Positions 24,937 to 33,970 of a stretch of DNA of 64,000 nt are shown piece after piece. Numbering within the stretch: the stretch's first letter is position 1; each line of letters opens with the position of its first letter. This stretch comes from Bog-473 sp963791455 (GTDB lineage: Bacteria > Actinomycetota > Acidimicrobiia > Acidimicrobiales > RAAP-2): contig CAWBSM010000003.1 of assembly GCA_963791455.1 (NCBI GenBank), positions 496,001-560,000 of the forward strand. The letters are read 5' to 3'. A model generated the notes under the pieces. It made no database searches and was not told the DNA's origin. It worked only from the letters and a program-made list of their open reading frames with translations. The position numbers and the translations under genes are program-made.

Positions 24937-25722
24937 CTACCCGAAGGAAAGCCGCTCCTCGGCAGAACGGAATCCAGCTACGGCAATTACTGTGAAAGCA
25001 ACGGTGAAGCAGAGCAATACGGCGACTGGCAGTAGAACCGATCGAAACCCTTGACCATCAAGGATCACGCCGTCGAAGCCTCGCATCGCCCAATACTGCG
25101 GCGTCCCCGGGGCTATACGGTGCACCCAGACCGGGAGGGTCACGAGGGGAACCAACGCTCCTCCCAAAGCGCCAAGGCCAACCGGAGCAATGTTGGCGAT
25201 CGCATTGAGCTGTTGAATCGTGCGGACTAGAGCCGTAACGGCCAGCCCCAGGGTGACAACTGTGACGACCAAGGCTGATGCAATGAGCGCAACGCCCCAC
25301 ACGGAACCCTTGATCTGCAAACCGTACGCCGCGACCCCGATTCCGAAGACGACCAACATCTGGGCCAGGCCGAGCGCCAAGATGGGAAGGGTCTTCCCAA
25401 TCAGGATCTGTGTCCACGACGTGCCGCTTGCCCGGAGGCGGACAAACGTTGCCCAGCCGTGCTCTCGCAGGAACGAAAGCCCGATCAGACCTGGGAGGTA
25501 GAAGACAAAGGTCACCGCCTCTGCGGGGACGGTGAAATCAGCACCCGAGGCACCCGGGTGGCCGGTGAGTACCAGGATGAATCGGATAGCGCCGCGCATC
25601 AATCCCACCAAGATCAACGGGATCAAGAAAAGCAGTATGAGCCAGGCCGGATCACGGCGAAGAATGCGAAACTCGTTCTTCAGAACCGTCCAGCTACGCC
25701 GCATGGTGACGCTCTTCTGCAT
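24937..25722 (-). CDS. ABC-2 type transporter permease
   Basis: 261 residues with six predicted membrane helices (LILLFLIPLILVGLMRGAI; TFVFYLPGLIGLSFL; ILALGLAQMLVVFGIGVAAY; ALVVTVVTLGLAVTALV; a Gly/Ala-rich fifth; and LLPVAVLLCFTVAFTVIAVA). This is the ABC-2 export permease layout. It overlaps the 3' end of the ATPase gene by 29 nt (11 nt if the second ATG at 25704 is used), so they form one exporter. The substrate is unknown; the divergent TetR gene suggests a drug or toxic lipid. Its GC content is lower than that of flanking genes, hinting at acquisition. Confidence 0.88.
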   Translation of the reverse strand: MQKSVTMRRSWTVLKNEFRILRRDPAWLILLFLIPLILVGLMRGAIRFILVLTGHPGASGADFTVPAEAVTFVFYLPGLIGLSFLREHGWATFVRLRASGTSWTQILIGKTLPILALGLAQMLVVFGIGVAAYGLQIKGSVWGVALIASALVVTVVTLGLAVTALVRTIQQLNAIANIAPVGLGALGGALVPLVTLPVWVHRIAPGTPQYWAMRGFDGVILDGQGFRSVLLPVAVLLCFTVAFTVIAVAGFRSAEERLSFG

Positions 25723-26638
25723 CGTGGAAACGGCGTCCGGTCATGTTCAAAAACACGCTTTCCAGGCTCGGCCGCACCGTGCTCACAGCATCCAACCTCA
25801 TGACATCGCCAGTATCGAGCTTGCTTAGAATCTGGGCGGCGACGGGCGCAGGTGTCGCCGTGGTCACGCAAAGGCAGTTGCCGTTGCTCTCAATGGCGAG
25901 ACCATCTACGTTCACCGACGGTGCCGGACCCGTGAAGCGAAGCTCCAGTTCACCGGATCCGTGTTCGCTGATCAGCTGATTGACCGATCCACGAGCAATG
26001 AGTACGCCTTCGTTCATGAGAACCACGGCCGCGTCGAGCGCTTCGACCTCAGGGAGGTAGTGCGTCGTGTAGACGATGGCGGTGCCGCGTGCCGCAAGGT
26101 TCTGCACCAATGAAATGAGGGCCATGCGGGTCTCGATGTCGGCGCCCACGGTTGGTTCATCGAGGAGGAGCAGGGGAGGTTCCGCGATCAAGGCGACAGC
26201 CGTATGCACGCGGCGCTTCTCACCGCCGGACAAGTGCTGGCACTGTCGCGACCGCAGATCCCCAAGGAGGAGCGCGTCACAGACGTCGACGACCCGGCGA
26301 TCTAGCTGGCGGCGACGCAAGCCAGCCAGTTCTCCGAAGAACCGCAGGTTCTCTTCTACGGTGAGTGGCTCGTAGACACCGGTGGTCTGCGGTGCAAATC
26401 CCAGATTGCCTTGCGAGCGCAGCGGGTTTCGTGCCATATCAGTTCCGTTCACTCGGACCGTGCCCGCATCGGCCGGAAAGAGCCCGGCCACTATGGAGAG
26501 CAAGGTTGTTTTTCCAGCTCCGTTCGGTCCGAGCAGGCCCACGATCTGCCCCGGAGCCACCGTGAGGTCGACATCACGGAGGACCTGGTGGGTGCCATAG
26601 GACTTGCACACTCCCGCCACCTCGAGGATCGGGATCAT
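25694..26638 (-). CDS. ABC transporter ATP-binding protein
   Basis: 314 residues. Walker A GPNGAGKTT near residue 37, Q-loop in FAPQTTG, signature LSGGEKRR, Walker B LLLLDEPTVGA and H-loop YTTHYLPE are all present. A C-terminal ~80-residue extension is typical of DrrA-like exporter ATPases. ATG at 26638 was chosen because the typical N-terminus (ILEVAGVCKSYG) follows directly. The open frame upstream crosses the divergent promoter region and the TetR gene. It pairs with the overlapping permease. Confidence 0.92.
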   Translation of the reverse strand: MIPILEVAGVCKSYGTHQVLRDVDLTVAPGQIVGLLGPNGAGKTTLLSIVAGLFPADAGTVRVNGTDMARNPLRSQGNLGFAPQTTGVYEPLTVEENLRFFGELAGLRRRQLDRRVVDVCDALLLGDLRSRQCQHLSGGEKRRVHTAVALIAEPPLLLLDEPTVGADIETRMALISLVQNLAARGTAIVYTTHYLPEVEALDAAVVLMNEGVLIARGSVNQLISEHGSGELELRFTGPAPSVNVDGLAIESNGNCLCVTTATPAPVAAQILSKLDTGDVMRLDAVSTVRPSLESVFLNMTGRRFHDAEERHHAA

Positions 26639-26655
26639 CCGATCACGTATCTGGG

Positions 26656-26669
26656 ATACATAGATGTAT
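26656..26669. promoter_or_regulatory. ATACAT-N2-ATGTAT inverted repeat, candidate TetR operator
   Basis: The palindrome lies in the 76-nt region between the divergent ABC exporter and TetR genes, within an AT-rich patch that also holds TACGATACAAT (26671-26681), which resembles a -10 region. It is well placed for repression of both genes. Confidence 0.55.
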
Positions 26670-26714
26670 GTACGATACAATGGCGCATCCAAATGGTCAA
26701 CCTGGTGAGGTGCA

Positions 26715-27344
26715 ATGACGGCTGAGAAGTTGACCGTCGAGCGGCGTCGGCAGCTCACCCGCGACGCCCTGATCGCATCGGCCCGCGACGTGTTCGTCAA
26801 GCGGGGTTTCCATGCCGCCTCGTTGGAAGAGATAGCTGAAGCGGCCGGGTTCACCCGCGGCGCCGTGTACTCAAACTTCGACAACAAAGAAGAGCTGTTT
26901 TTTGCCGTTTTGGATCGACACGTGGAGATCCAGGTCGCAGCTTTTGACGCGTTCTTCGAAGACTCCGGTGGGCCTGTCGCCGCAGCTGATGACGACATCG
27001 CGCACGTGTGGAGACGGTTGTCAGCAGGCAGTGACCCCGAATGGGTGGCACTCAGCCTTGAGTTTCGCCTGTATGCGCTTCGTAACCCAGAAGTCCGAAG
27101 CCGGTTCCTCGCGCGCTACCACTCGTACAGGGACCAGATCGTCTCGTTTATGTCCAGCATTTTGAAAGGACTCGATCGCGAACTTTTGATTCCAGTCGCC
27201 GATCTCGCGGCAATAGTCGATTGGGGTGCCGGAGGACTCATGGAGCTTGCTCTCATCGACCCCGACCAGGCCCACGTACTGCGGACTTTTCTGGATGTGA
27301 TCAACCACGGAGCCTTCAGCGGAGAGATCGAAGGTGGGCCATGA
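26715..27344 (+). CDS. TetR family transcriptional regulator
   Basis: 209 residues. The HTH region (RGFHAASLEEIAEAAGFTRG, then AVYSNFDNKEELF) is at residues ~30-65, followed by a helical effector domain. The ATG at 26715 follows GGTGAGGTGC. It is divergent from the ABC-2 exporter, a classic repressor-exporter arrangement. The likely operator is the palindrome at 26656-26669. Confidence 0.92.
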   Translation: MTAEKLTVERRRQLTRDALIASARDVFVKRGFHAASLEEIAEAAGFTRGAVYSNFDNKEELFFAVLDRHVEIQVAAFDAFFEDSGGPVAAADDDIAHVWRRLSAGSDPEWVALSLEFRLYALRNPEVRSRFLARYHSYRDQIVSFMSSILKGLDRELLIPVADLAAIVDWGAGGLMELALIDPDQAHVLRTFLDVINHGAFSGEIEGGP

Positions 27345-27412
27345 GTTTGGTCTACCGGTGCTCCTTCGCACCTTCGAGCGCGCCAGGGTTCGAAGATGTA
27401 CAGGCCTGTGAG

Positions 27413-27485
27413 CACCCCCAACCGGATTCGAACCGGTGCTGCCGCCGTGAAAGGGCGGTGTCCTAGGCCGCTAGACGATGGGGGC
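27413..27485 (-). tRNA. tRNA-Glu (TTC)
   Basis: Cloverleaf with acceptor GCCCCCA/TGGGGGT, anticodon stem CCGCC/GGCGG with loop CTTTCAC (anticodon TTC), T stem ACCGG/CCGGT with canonical loop TTCGAAT, discriminator G. CCA is not encoded. In many Actinobacteria the Glu, Asp and Phe tRNA genes are adjacent. Here Asp and Phe lie 12.9 kb downstream on the same strand. Confidence 0.95.
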
Positions 27486-27516
27486 GAGGCCGTAGCGGAA
27501 GCACGGCGCTCAGAGC

Positions 27517-28485
27517 CTAATGGGCGCCGATGGGGACGCCCGTCGCTGGGGTGTCACGGACCAGCGGGACGTCCAGCGCCTCGGGCGCGTGATAGGTGCA
27601 GGCGAGAAAAGTCTGCACTGCGCCGATCACGAGCGCCGTGGCACCGAGGATGTGGACCTCCACGAGCAGCGCGGGCAGGTGAGTGAAGTATTGCGTGTAG
27701 CCGACGGCGGCCTGCGCCACCATCACCGTCATGAGGATGCGTGCGGAGCGGCGCACCCGCTCCGGCACCTCGCCCATGTGCAGCGCGACGACCAGGCCGA
27801 TGGTGACGCCGATGAGGAGCAGCGCGAGGCTCGAGTGGAGCTCGGCCATGTCACGTAGCGCAATCGGGATCCGCCTGGCGACCTGCTGGCCCGAGCTGTC
27901 GCCGGCATGGGGGCCGGCGCCGGTGGTGGCGGTGCCGGCGCCGATGACGAGTGCGAGCAGCACCAACAAGCCGTAGTAGAGCCGGATGAGCAGCCGGGGC
28001 ACGAGGAGACGACCCGATCCCGGGCTGTAGGTGCGGCTGGAACGGTGCACCAGCACGACGGCGTCGACCACCAGCAGCATGGTGGCGTAGAAGTGCACCA
28101 TGACGAGATAAGGGTTGAGCTTGGTGTAGACGACGATGCCACCGAGAACGGCCTGGGCCAGGACTCCGGCTACCAGCCCGCCACTCAACCAGACGAGGTC
28201 GCGCCGGCGGGGGGAGCGGAAGATCGAGCCGAGGAACGCGGCCGCGACCGCGACGGTCAGGACGACGGTGACCAGGCGGTTCCCGAATTCGACCAGGCCG
28301 TGGAACTGCAGCGCCGGTGTCAGGTGGCCGACCGAGCATTCCGGCCAATCGCTGCAACCCAGGCCCGACCCGGTCAGGCGCACCGCCGCCCCCGTGAGGA
28401 CGATGAGGGTGGTCAGGATCAGGGCGGCGACATCGAGCCGCTGGCTCAGGGAGGGCGAGACGGTAGGGGTGCGGCGCCGCGACAC
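27517..28485 (-). CDS. ctaA: Heme A synthase (COX15/CtaA family)
   Basis: 322 residues with eight hydrophobic helices. The family signature TGSGLGCSDWPECSVG follows helix 1, VEFGNRLVT marks helix 2, and His residues occur in MVHFYATMLL, AELHSSLALL and VEVHILGATA. It converts heme O to heme A for cytochrome c oxidase in the membrane. GTG at 28485 gives a normal N-terminus; codons before it run into the ctaB promoter. The divergent neighbour is ctaB, the preceding enzyme of the pathway. Confidence 0.93.
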   Translation of the reverse strand: MSRRRTPTVSPSLSQRLDVAALILTTLIVLTGAAVRLTGSGLGCSDWPECSVGHLTPALQFHGLVEFGNRLVTVVLTVAVAAAFLGSIFRSPRRRDLVWLSGGLVAGVLAQAVLGGIVVYTKLNPYLVMVHFYATMLLVVDAVVLVHRSSRTYSPGSGRLLVPRLLIRLYYGLLVLLALVIGAGTATTGAGPHAGDSSGQQVARRIPIALRDMAELHSSLALLLIGVTIGLVVALHMGEVPERVRRSARILMTVMVAQAAVGYTQYFTHLPALLVEVHILGATALVIGAVQTFLACTYHAPEALDVPLVRDTPATGVPIGAH

Positions 28486-28551
28486 TCGGCCCAAGCGTAC
28501 CGGGGCGCATCGCCTGGTCACGGGCGAGCGATGGCCATAGGCTCTGGGCGA

Positions 28552-29487
28552 ATGTCCATCGAGGCACCAGCCCTTCCGGGCCGGCGAGCGGGGTGGTCGT
28601 GGCAGACGGTCAGGGCCTTCGTCGCCCTGACCAAACCACGGATCATCGAGCTGCTGCTGGTCACGACGCTCCCCACGATGGTGGTGGCGCAACGCGGGCT
28701 GCCACCCGTCTGGCTGATGGTCGCCACCCTGGCCGGGGGTGCCCTGGCCGCCGGGGGGGCGAATGCCATCAACATGGTGGTGGACCGCGACATCGACCGC
28801 CTCATGAAGAGGACGAAGAACCGGCCGCTGGTGACCGGCGCCATGACGCCCACCGCGGCGCTGGTCTTCGCTCTTTCCCTCGAGGTCGCGGCGTTCGTCG
28901 AGCTGTGGCTGGCGGTGAACCTGTTGTCGGCGCTCCTGGCGATCTCAGCGACGCTCTTCTATGTCTTCGTGTACACGTTGTGGCTCAAGCGCCGCTCCAC
29001 GCAGAACATTGTCATTGGTGGCGCGGCCGGCGCGGTACCCGTGCTCGTAGGGTGGGCCGCCGTCACCAACTCCCTGGCGTGGGCGCCCGTGGTGATGTTC
29101 GCCATCATCTTCATCTGGACGCCGCCCCACTTCTGGTCACTTGCCGTGCGCTACAAAGAGGACTACAAGGCCGCCGACGTGCCGATGCTGCCGGTGGTCG
29201 CCTCCATGAAGCGGACGACCACCGAGATCGTCTACTACACCGTGGCGTTGGTGGCGGTGACCTTCCTGTTGGGGCCGGTAGCTCACCTGGGCTGGATCTA
29301 CATGATCACCGCGGCCGTGCTCGGTGCCGGTTTCTTGTATCTCGCGACGCGCCTGTGGGGGCTGGCCCAGAACGGCCAGGTGACCGGGCGCGAGGCGATG
29401 AGGGTGTTCGGGTACTCCATTACGTACCTGACGGTCCTCTTCGTGGCCATGGCGGGCGACGTACTGATCAGGGCGTACGTTCACTAA
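28552..29487 (+). CDS. ctaB: Protoheme IX farnesyltransferase
   Basis: 311 residues, UbiA superfamily, nine membrane helices. The first prenyl-diphosphate motif is NMVVDRDIDRLMKRTKNRPL near residue 77, the second YKEDYKAADVPMLPVV near 200, and IFIWTPPHFWSLA is characteristic of CtaB/Cox10. It makes heme O from protoheme and farnesyl diphosphate. ATG at 28552 lies 66 nt from the divergent ctaA start. The thioredoxin-like gene follows 12 nt later. Confidence 0.95.
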   Translation: MSIEAPALPGRRAGWSWQTVRAFVALTKPRIIELLLVTTLPTMVVAQRGLPPVWLMVATLAGGALAAGGANAINMVVDRDIDRLMKRTKNRPLVTGAMTPTAALVFALSLEVAAFVELWLAVNLLSALLAISATLFYVFVYTLWLKRRSTQNIVIGGAAGAVPVLVGWAAVTNSLAWAPVVMFAIIFIWTPPHFWSLAVRYKEDYKAADVPMLPVVASMKRTTTEIVYYTVALVAVTFLLGPVAHLGWIYMITAAVLGAGFLYLATRLWGLAQNGQVTGREAMRVFGYSITYLTVLFVAMAGDVLIRAYVH

Positions 29488-29499
29488 CCTCCCCGCGCG

Positions 29500-30150
29500 A
29501 TGACCGACGCAGTACCACCCGATCCGTCGGCGTGGCCGGCGCCGGGTTCGGTTCCGGTTCCGGCTCCGCGTAAGCCGCGCAAGCTCTTCCTCGTCGTGGG
29601 CATCGTCGTGGCCGTCGCACTCGGCATCGGCCTGTTCACCAGCGTCGGCACCAGTCCGGGTACGGGGTCATCTGGCGGGCAGCCGCAGCCCGGCGACCCG
29701 GTGCCGTCGTTCAGCGCACCCAACATCGGTCCGGTGGGGCCACGACAGGTGGCCGTGCCCGTCCGCGGGGCGGGAGCGGGGACGCCCACCGTGCTCCTCT
29801 TCTTCGGCAATTGGTGTGCCAGTTGCCACCAGGAGCTTCCGCCGCTGGCGGCGGCGGTCCATCAGCAGGGCCGGGCGGCGGGTGCACTGTCGAAGATTCA
29901 CGTCATCGGCGTCGACAGCGAAGACACCACGTCGAACGCGCGGTCCTTCATCAAGAGCTCGGGAGTGACTTTCCCGGTGGCCTACGACCCCAGCGTCACG
30001 ATCACCGAAGGAACCTTCGACTTCCACGGCGACCCCTACACCGTCTTTGTGAGAGGCAACGGAACCATCGGCCAGGTCGTGGCCGGCGCCGTCCTGACCC
30101 CGTCCTCGTTCACCGCGGACGAGCGCGCCCTCATTCCCAGCGGAACGTGA
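29500..30150 (+). CDS. Membrane-anchored thioredoxin-like (TlpA/ResA) protein
   Basis: 216 residues. A Pro-rich N-terminus is followed by a membrane helix (KLFLVVGIVVAVALGIGLF). A redoxin domain follows with LLFFGNWCASCHQELPPL (CxxC active site at about residues 107-110) and IHVIGVDSEDTTSNARSF. It probably reduces periplasmic thiols, such as apocytochrome or the copper centre of oxidase, which fits its position after ctaB. The 3' end overlaps the convergent ABC-2 permease gene by 20 nt. Confidence 0.88.
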   Translation: MTDAVPPDPSAWPAPGSVPVPAPRKPRKLFLVVGIVVAVALGIGLFTSVGTSPGTGSSGGQPQPGDPVPSFSAPNIGPVGPRQVAVPVRGAGAGTPTVLLFFGNWCASCHQELPPLAAAVHQQGRAAGALSKIHVIGVDSEDTTSNARSFIKSSGVTFPVAYDPSVTITEGTFDFHGDPYTVFVRGNGTIGQVVAGAVLTPSSFTADERALIPSGT

Positions 30151-30886
30151 GCGCAGCCGCCAGCGGGGCGGCGACGGCCCAGATGGCCAGCACGGCCCAC
30201 GACTCGGGCGGCACCGGGGTGCCCGTTCCCAACGTGGCGTGCAGGACCGTCGAGAGTGCCGCCGCGGGCAGCAGCTTGGCGAAGGAAGCCAGGCCGCTGG
30301 GCAACTTGGCCAGCGGGACGATCATGCCACCCAGAAGCAGCAGGATGAGGTAGAGGCCGTTCGCCGCGGCCAGGTTGACCTCCGCCCGCAGCGTCCCAGC
30401 CATCAGCAGACCGACACCGGCAAAAGCGGCGGAACCGAGCAGGATTCCGGCGAGCGCAGCAGGCACCGCGGTGGCACCGAGACGACCCGGGTTCCAGCCC
30501 AGGGCGAGCCCGACCGGGAGCAGGACGGCCGCCTGCAACAACTCGACGGCCACGATGGTGACGATCTTGGCTGCGAGTAGCCGGGGGCGCCCGAGCGGGG
30601 TCGACCCGAGGCGCTTCAGCACGCCGTACCCGCGCTCGAAGCCGGTGGCGATGCCGAGGGAGACCATCGCGGTCGACATGACCGCCAGGGACAAGATGCC
30701 GGGCACGAAAAAGTCGGCCGGTGTCGACGTGGGCGTCGACACGACGGACACCTTGGAGAAGAAGGCGAGGAAGACGACGGGGATGCCGAGGGTCAGCAGC
30801 AGCGTCTCGCCGCGGCGCAGCGTCATGTAGATCTCTGCGCCTGTCTGGGCTGTGAGTGGGCGGAGAGCGTCCGCCGTCTGGCTCAT
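30131..30886 (-). CDS. ABC-2 type permease
   Basis: 251 residues, six helices in ABC-2 style (LLLTLGIPVVFLAFFSKV; ILSLAVMSTAMVSLGIATGF; VAVELLQAAVLLPVGLAL; ALAGILLGSAAFAGVGLLMA; LYLILLLLGGMIVPLAKLP; and a C-terminal one). FERGYGVLKRLGSTPLGR is the usual cytoplasmic loop. It overlaps the ATPase gene by 4 nt (ATGA). In mycobacteria a similar ABC pair neighbours the heme A synthase gene, so a conserved link to cytochrome assembly or cell envelope is possible. Confidence 0.88.
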   Translation of the reverse strand: MSQTADALRPLTAQTGAEIYMTLRRGETLLLTLGIPVVFLAFFSKVSVVSTPTSTPADFFVPGILSLAVMSTAMVSLGIATGFERGYGVLKRLGSTPLGRPRLLAAKIVTIVAVELLQAAVLLPVGLALGWNPGRLGATAVPAALAGILLGSAAFAGVGLLMAGTLRAEVNLAAANGLYLILLLLGGMIVPLAKLPSGLASFAKLLPAAALSTVLHATLGTGTPVPPESWAVLAIWAVAAPLAAALTFRWE

Positions 30887-31896
30887 GGTGCCGACCGCCG
30901 CGTCCTGCGGCCCCTCCGCCTTACCGGCGGGACCTGCTCGTCCTCCGCCATAACCGCCTGCACCCCGACCGCCTCGAAGTAGACGTCCTCGAGCGTCTTG
31001 CCCGCGACGAGGTCGGTGAGGGTGGCGCCGTGCTCGGCCAGGAACGTGGCGACCGCGGCGGTGACGGCTGGGGTGGGGTGTTCGGGGGCGGCCTCGACCC
31101 GGTAGCGGCCGGGGGTGGTCTCGGTGACCGCGGCCCCGGCGCCCACCGCCGCCGCCAGGGCGCCAGTGTCCAGGGCCGGGGGCGCTCCGAAGGTCAGGAC
31201 CGGTCGAAGAGCGCCGACGCCGGTGGGGGTGGTTGTGGTCAGCTCGTGCGGTGTCCCCTCGCGCACCACGTGGCCGGAGGACAAGATGACGACGCGATCG
31301 GCCATCTTCTCTGCCTCGGCGAGTTCGTGGGTCGTGAGGACGACGCACACCCCTTGCTCCTTGAGCCCGTTCACCACGGCGCGGACGGCGATCCTCCCCT
31401 CGGGGTCGACTCCGGCGGTCGGCTCGTCGAGGAAGGCCGCCTCGGGTCGGCCCACCAACGCCAGTGCGAGCGAAAGGCGCTGTTGTTCGCCGCCCGAGAG
31501 GTGGCGCCACGGGGTGGCCGCGACGGCGCGGAGGCCGACGAGGTCCAGCAACTCGTGCGTCGGCAGTGGATCCGGGTAGTAGCGGGCGAAGAGGCCGAGG
31601 ACCTGGCGCGGCCCCAGCACCGGGTACACGCCGCCGCGCTGGAGCATCACGCCGATGCGCCCGGCGAGCGCGTCGTGCTCGGTCGCGGGATCGAGGCCGA
31701 GGACGCGTACCTCGCCCTTGGTCGGTCGCCGGTAACCCTCTAGCGTCTCGACCGTCGACGTCTTCCCCGCCCCGTTGGGTCCCAGCACAACGAGAACCTC
31801 TCCGCGCTCGGCGGACAGGTACGCGTCGTCGACCGCGGGACGTGTGCCCGGCGGACCGTAGCGCACGGTGAGGCCTGAGACCTGGACGGCTGGCAC
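30883..31896 (-). CDS. ABC transporter ATP-binding protein
   Basis: 337 residues. Walker A GPNGAGKTS, signature LSGGEQQRL, Walker B AAFLDEPTAGVD and H-loop TTHELAE are all present, with a DrrA-like C-terminal extension to TLEDVYFEAVG. GTG at 31896 was chosen because PAVQVSGLTVRYG follows directly. It is 26 nt from the divergent serS start. It pairs with the permease through a 4-nt overlap. Confidence 0.9.
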   Translation of the reverse strand: MPAVQVSGLTVRYGPPGTRPAVDDAYLSAERGEVLVVLGPNGAGKTSTVETLEGYRRPTKGEVRVLGLDPATEHDALAGRIGVMLQRGGVYPVLGPRQVLGLFARYYPDPLPTHELLDLVGLRAVAATPWRHLSGGEQQRLSLALALVGRPEAAFLDEPTAGVDPEGRIAVRAVVNGLKEQGVCVVLTTHELAEAEKMADRVVILSSGHVVREGTPHELTTTTPTGVGALRPVLTFGAPPALDTGALAAAVGAGAAVTETTPGRYRVEAAPEHPTPAVTAAVATFLAEHGATLTDLVAGKTLEDVYFEAVGVQAVMAEDEQVPPVRRRGRRTRRSAP

Positions 31897-31922
31897 GGCG
31901 TCGCAGGCTACTTTGAGCGGCA

Positions 31923-33227
31923 ATGATCGATATCCGGTCCCTGCGTGACGACCCCGACGGGGTAAAGGCCGCGCTCGCTCGTCGCGGGGTCGGCTCGGCC
32001 GAGGTGGATGCGGTGATTGAGTCCGACAAGGCGTACCGGTCAAGGGTGGCGACCGCGGAAGCGATGCGGGCAGAGGTCAAAGAGCTTTCCCGCCAGGTGG
32101 GACAGGCGAAGAAGGAAGGCGACGACGTCCGGGTTGCCGAGCTCAGCGCGCGCAGCCGCACCCTCGGCGAGGAGGAGCGAGCCGCCGCCGCAGAGGTCGA
32201 CGTGCTGTGGGACGCCGTGCATACCGGACTGCTCTACTTGCCCAACATCCCAGCCGAGGAGGTTCCGGACGGCGACGGCGAGGCGGACAACGTGGAGGTC
32301 CGGCGCTGGTGGCCGGGACAGGACATGGGGCGGCCCGAGCCTGGACGCCTCGATCGTCAGCGGGTGCCGCACTGGGAGATCGGCGAGGCGCTGCAGCTGC
32401 TCGACATGGAGCGCGGGGCACGGCTGGCCGGCTCCATGTTCCCGCTTTACCGCGGGCCGGGGGCGCGGCTGCTGCGCGCCCTCACCGCCTTCGCCATCGA
32501 CCGGCACTCGCCGGCCTACGAGGAGATCCGCCCTCCGACCGTGGTGCTCACCGACACCATGACGTCGACCGGTCACCTGCCGAAGTTCGCCGACGACGCC
32601 TATCACGTCGAGCGTGACGACCTGTGGCTGATCCCAACGGCGGAGGTTCCGCTGACCTCCATGCACAGGGGTGAGATCCTCGAGGAGTCGCAGCTGCCGC
32701 TGCGCTTCACGGCCTCAACGGCGTGCTACCGCCGCGAAGCCGGCTCGGCCGGACGCGACACGCGTGGGTTGCTCCGAGTGCACGAGTTCGACAAGGTGGA
32801 GCTGTTCGCGTATGCCACGCCCGAAGGTGCGCTGGACGCGCAAGCGGACATCCTGTTTCGGGCGGAGTCGATGCTCCAAGAGCTCGGGCTTCCCTACCGG
32901 GTGCTCGACCTCTGCGCGGGGGATCTCGGGGGGTCGTCGGCGCGCACGTTCGACCTCGAGGCCTACTCGCCCGGGGTGGATCGCTGGCTCGAAGTCAGCT
33001 CGGTCAGCTGGTTCCGCGACTACCAGGCCCGCCGCGCCAACGTGCGCTTCCGGCCCGCGGTGGGTGGCCCGCTCCAGCTCGTGCACACGGTGAATGGCTC
33101 GGCCCTGGCCTGGCCGCGCATCTGGGCCGCTCTCGTGGAGAACGGGCGACAGGACGACGGGACGGTGATGTTGCCGGAGTGCCTGGCGCCGTACTTGGGG
33201 GGCGAACTGTTGTTGAAGGCGCCGTGA
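31923..33227 (+). CDS. serS: Seryl-tRNA synthetase
   Basis: 434 residues. It has an N-terminal coiled-coil arm (~30-105) and a class II catalytic core: motif 2 with FTASTACYRREAGSAGRDTR, the VHEFDKVELF strand, and motif 3 in HTVNGSALAWPRIWAALVEN. It charges tRNA-Ser. The end overlaps the next gene by 4 nt (GTGA), making a translationally coupled pair. Confidence 0.97.
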   Translation: MIDIRSLRDDPDGVKAALARRGVGSAEVDAVIESDKAYRSRVATAEAMRAEVKELSRQVGQAKKEGDDVRVAELSARSRTLGEEERAAAAEVDVLWDAVHTGLLYLPNIPAEEVPDGDGEADNVEVRRWWPGQDMGRPEPGRLDRQRVPHWEIGEALQLLDMERGARLAGSMFPLYRGPGARLLRALTAFAIDRHSPAYEEIRPPTVVLTDTMTSTGHLPKFADDAYHVERDDLWLIPTAEVPLTSMHRGEILEESQLPLRFTASTACYRREAGSAGRDTRGLLRVHEFDKVELFAYATPEGALDAQADILFRAESMLQELGLPYRVLDLCAGDLGGSSARTFDLEAYSPGVDRWLEVSSVSWFRDYQARRANVRFRPAVGGPLQLVHTVNGSALAWPRIWAALVENGRQDDGTVMLPECLAPYLGGELLLKAP

Positions 33228-33928
33228 CGAGCGGGGGCGAGGGCCGAAGCGAGGGCGGGCTGGACTTCGAGCAGGAGCTCGAGGCCATCGGGACAGAGAG
33301 CCACCGCCTGGCGGACGCGGTGCTGTTCCTGGACCTCGATGAGCGCGTGCCGTCGTGCCCGAAGTGGTCGGTGCGCGACTTGGCCCACCATCTCGGTGAG
33401 GTGCAGTGGTACTGGGGTGCGAATGTCCGGGCCAAAAACGCCGACGAGCGTTCCGGGGGTGAGCTCACCCCGCTGCCCGCCGACAGCGACCTGGCGGCGT
33501 GGTTGGGCTGGTGCACCTACTCGCTCGTCGGCGCGCTGCGCGACGCGGGTCCCGGCGCGCCGTGTTGGGCATGGTGGCCGACGCCGCACACCGCGGGCGC
33601 GGTGTGCCGGCACCAGGCCCAGGAGGCGGCGGTGCACCGCTGGGACGCCGAGGGGGTCCGCGCCCGCCCCCGGCCGCTCGATCCGGCCCTGGCCGAAGAC
33701 GGCGTGCCCGAGTTCATGGAGATCATGATCGGGTCCGACCTCGATGCGTTGCCGGGCGCCGTCACCCTGACCGCCACCGACACCGGGTCGAGCTGGCGGG
33801 CCGCCGGCACCGGTGCCGACTCGTCGGGCCGGTTCGCTCGCGAAGCGACAATTGCGGGCAACCGCCTCCGAGCTGGTGTTGATGCTGTACCGGCGCCTGC
33901 CTGTCCCCGACCCCGCCGTGGAGGGTGA
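33224..33928 (+). CDS. Maleylpyruvate isomerase family protein, C-terminus frameshifted
   Basis: Mycothiol-dependent maleylpyruvate isomerase / DinB-like fold. CPKWSVRDLAHHLGEVQWYW is near residue 45 and VCRHQAQEAAVHRWDAE near 128; these supply the metal-binding His residues. The frame as written loses family character after residue ~212. The +1-shifted frame from 33861 reads TASELVLMLYRRLPVPDP and ends at a TGA (33972-33974) that overlaps the next GTG start by 4 nt. One extra A near 33860 explains both. So the intact gene would be 33224-33974; either the strain is mutated or the sequence has an error. Confidence 0.8.
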   Translation: MTSGGEGRSEGGLDFEQELEAIGTESHRLADAVLFLDLDERVPSCPKWSVRDLAHHLGEVQWYWGANVRAKNADERSGGELTPLPADSDLAAWLGWCTYSLVGALRDAGPGAPCWAWWPTPHTAGAVCRHQAQEAAVHRWDAEGVRARPRPLDPALAEDGVPEFMEIMIGSDLDALPGAVTLTATDTGSSWRAAGTGADSSGRFAREATIAGNRLRAGVDAVPAPACPRPRRGG

Positions 33929-33970
33929 CCCGATGCTGGTGGCGGCGCTCCTCTCGCTTGCCGATACGTC

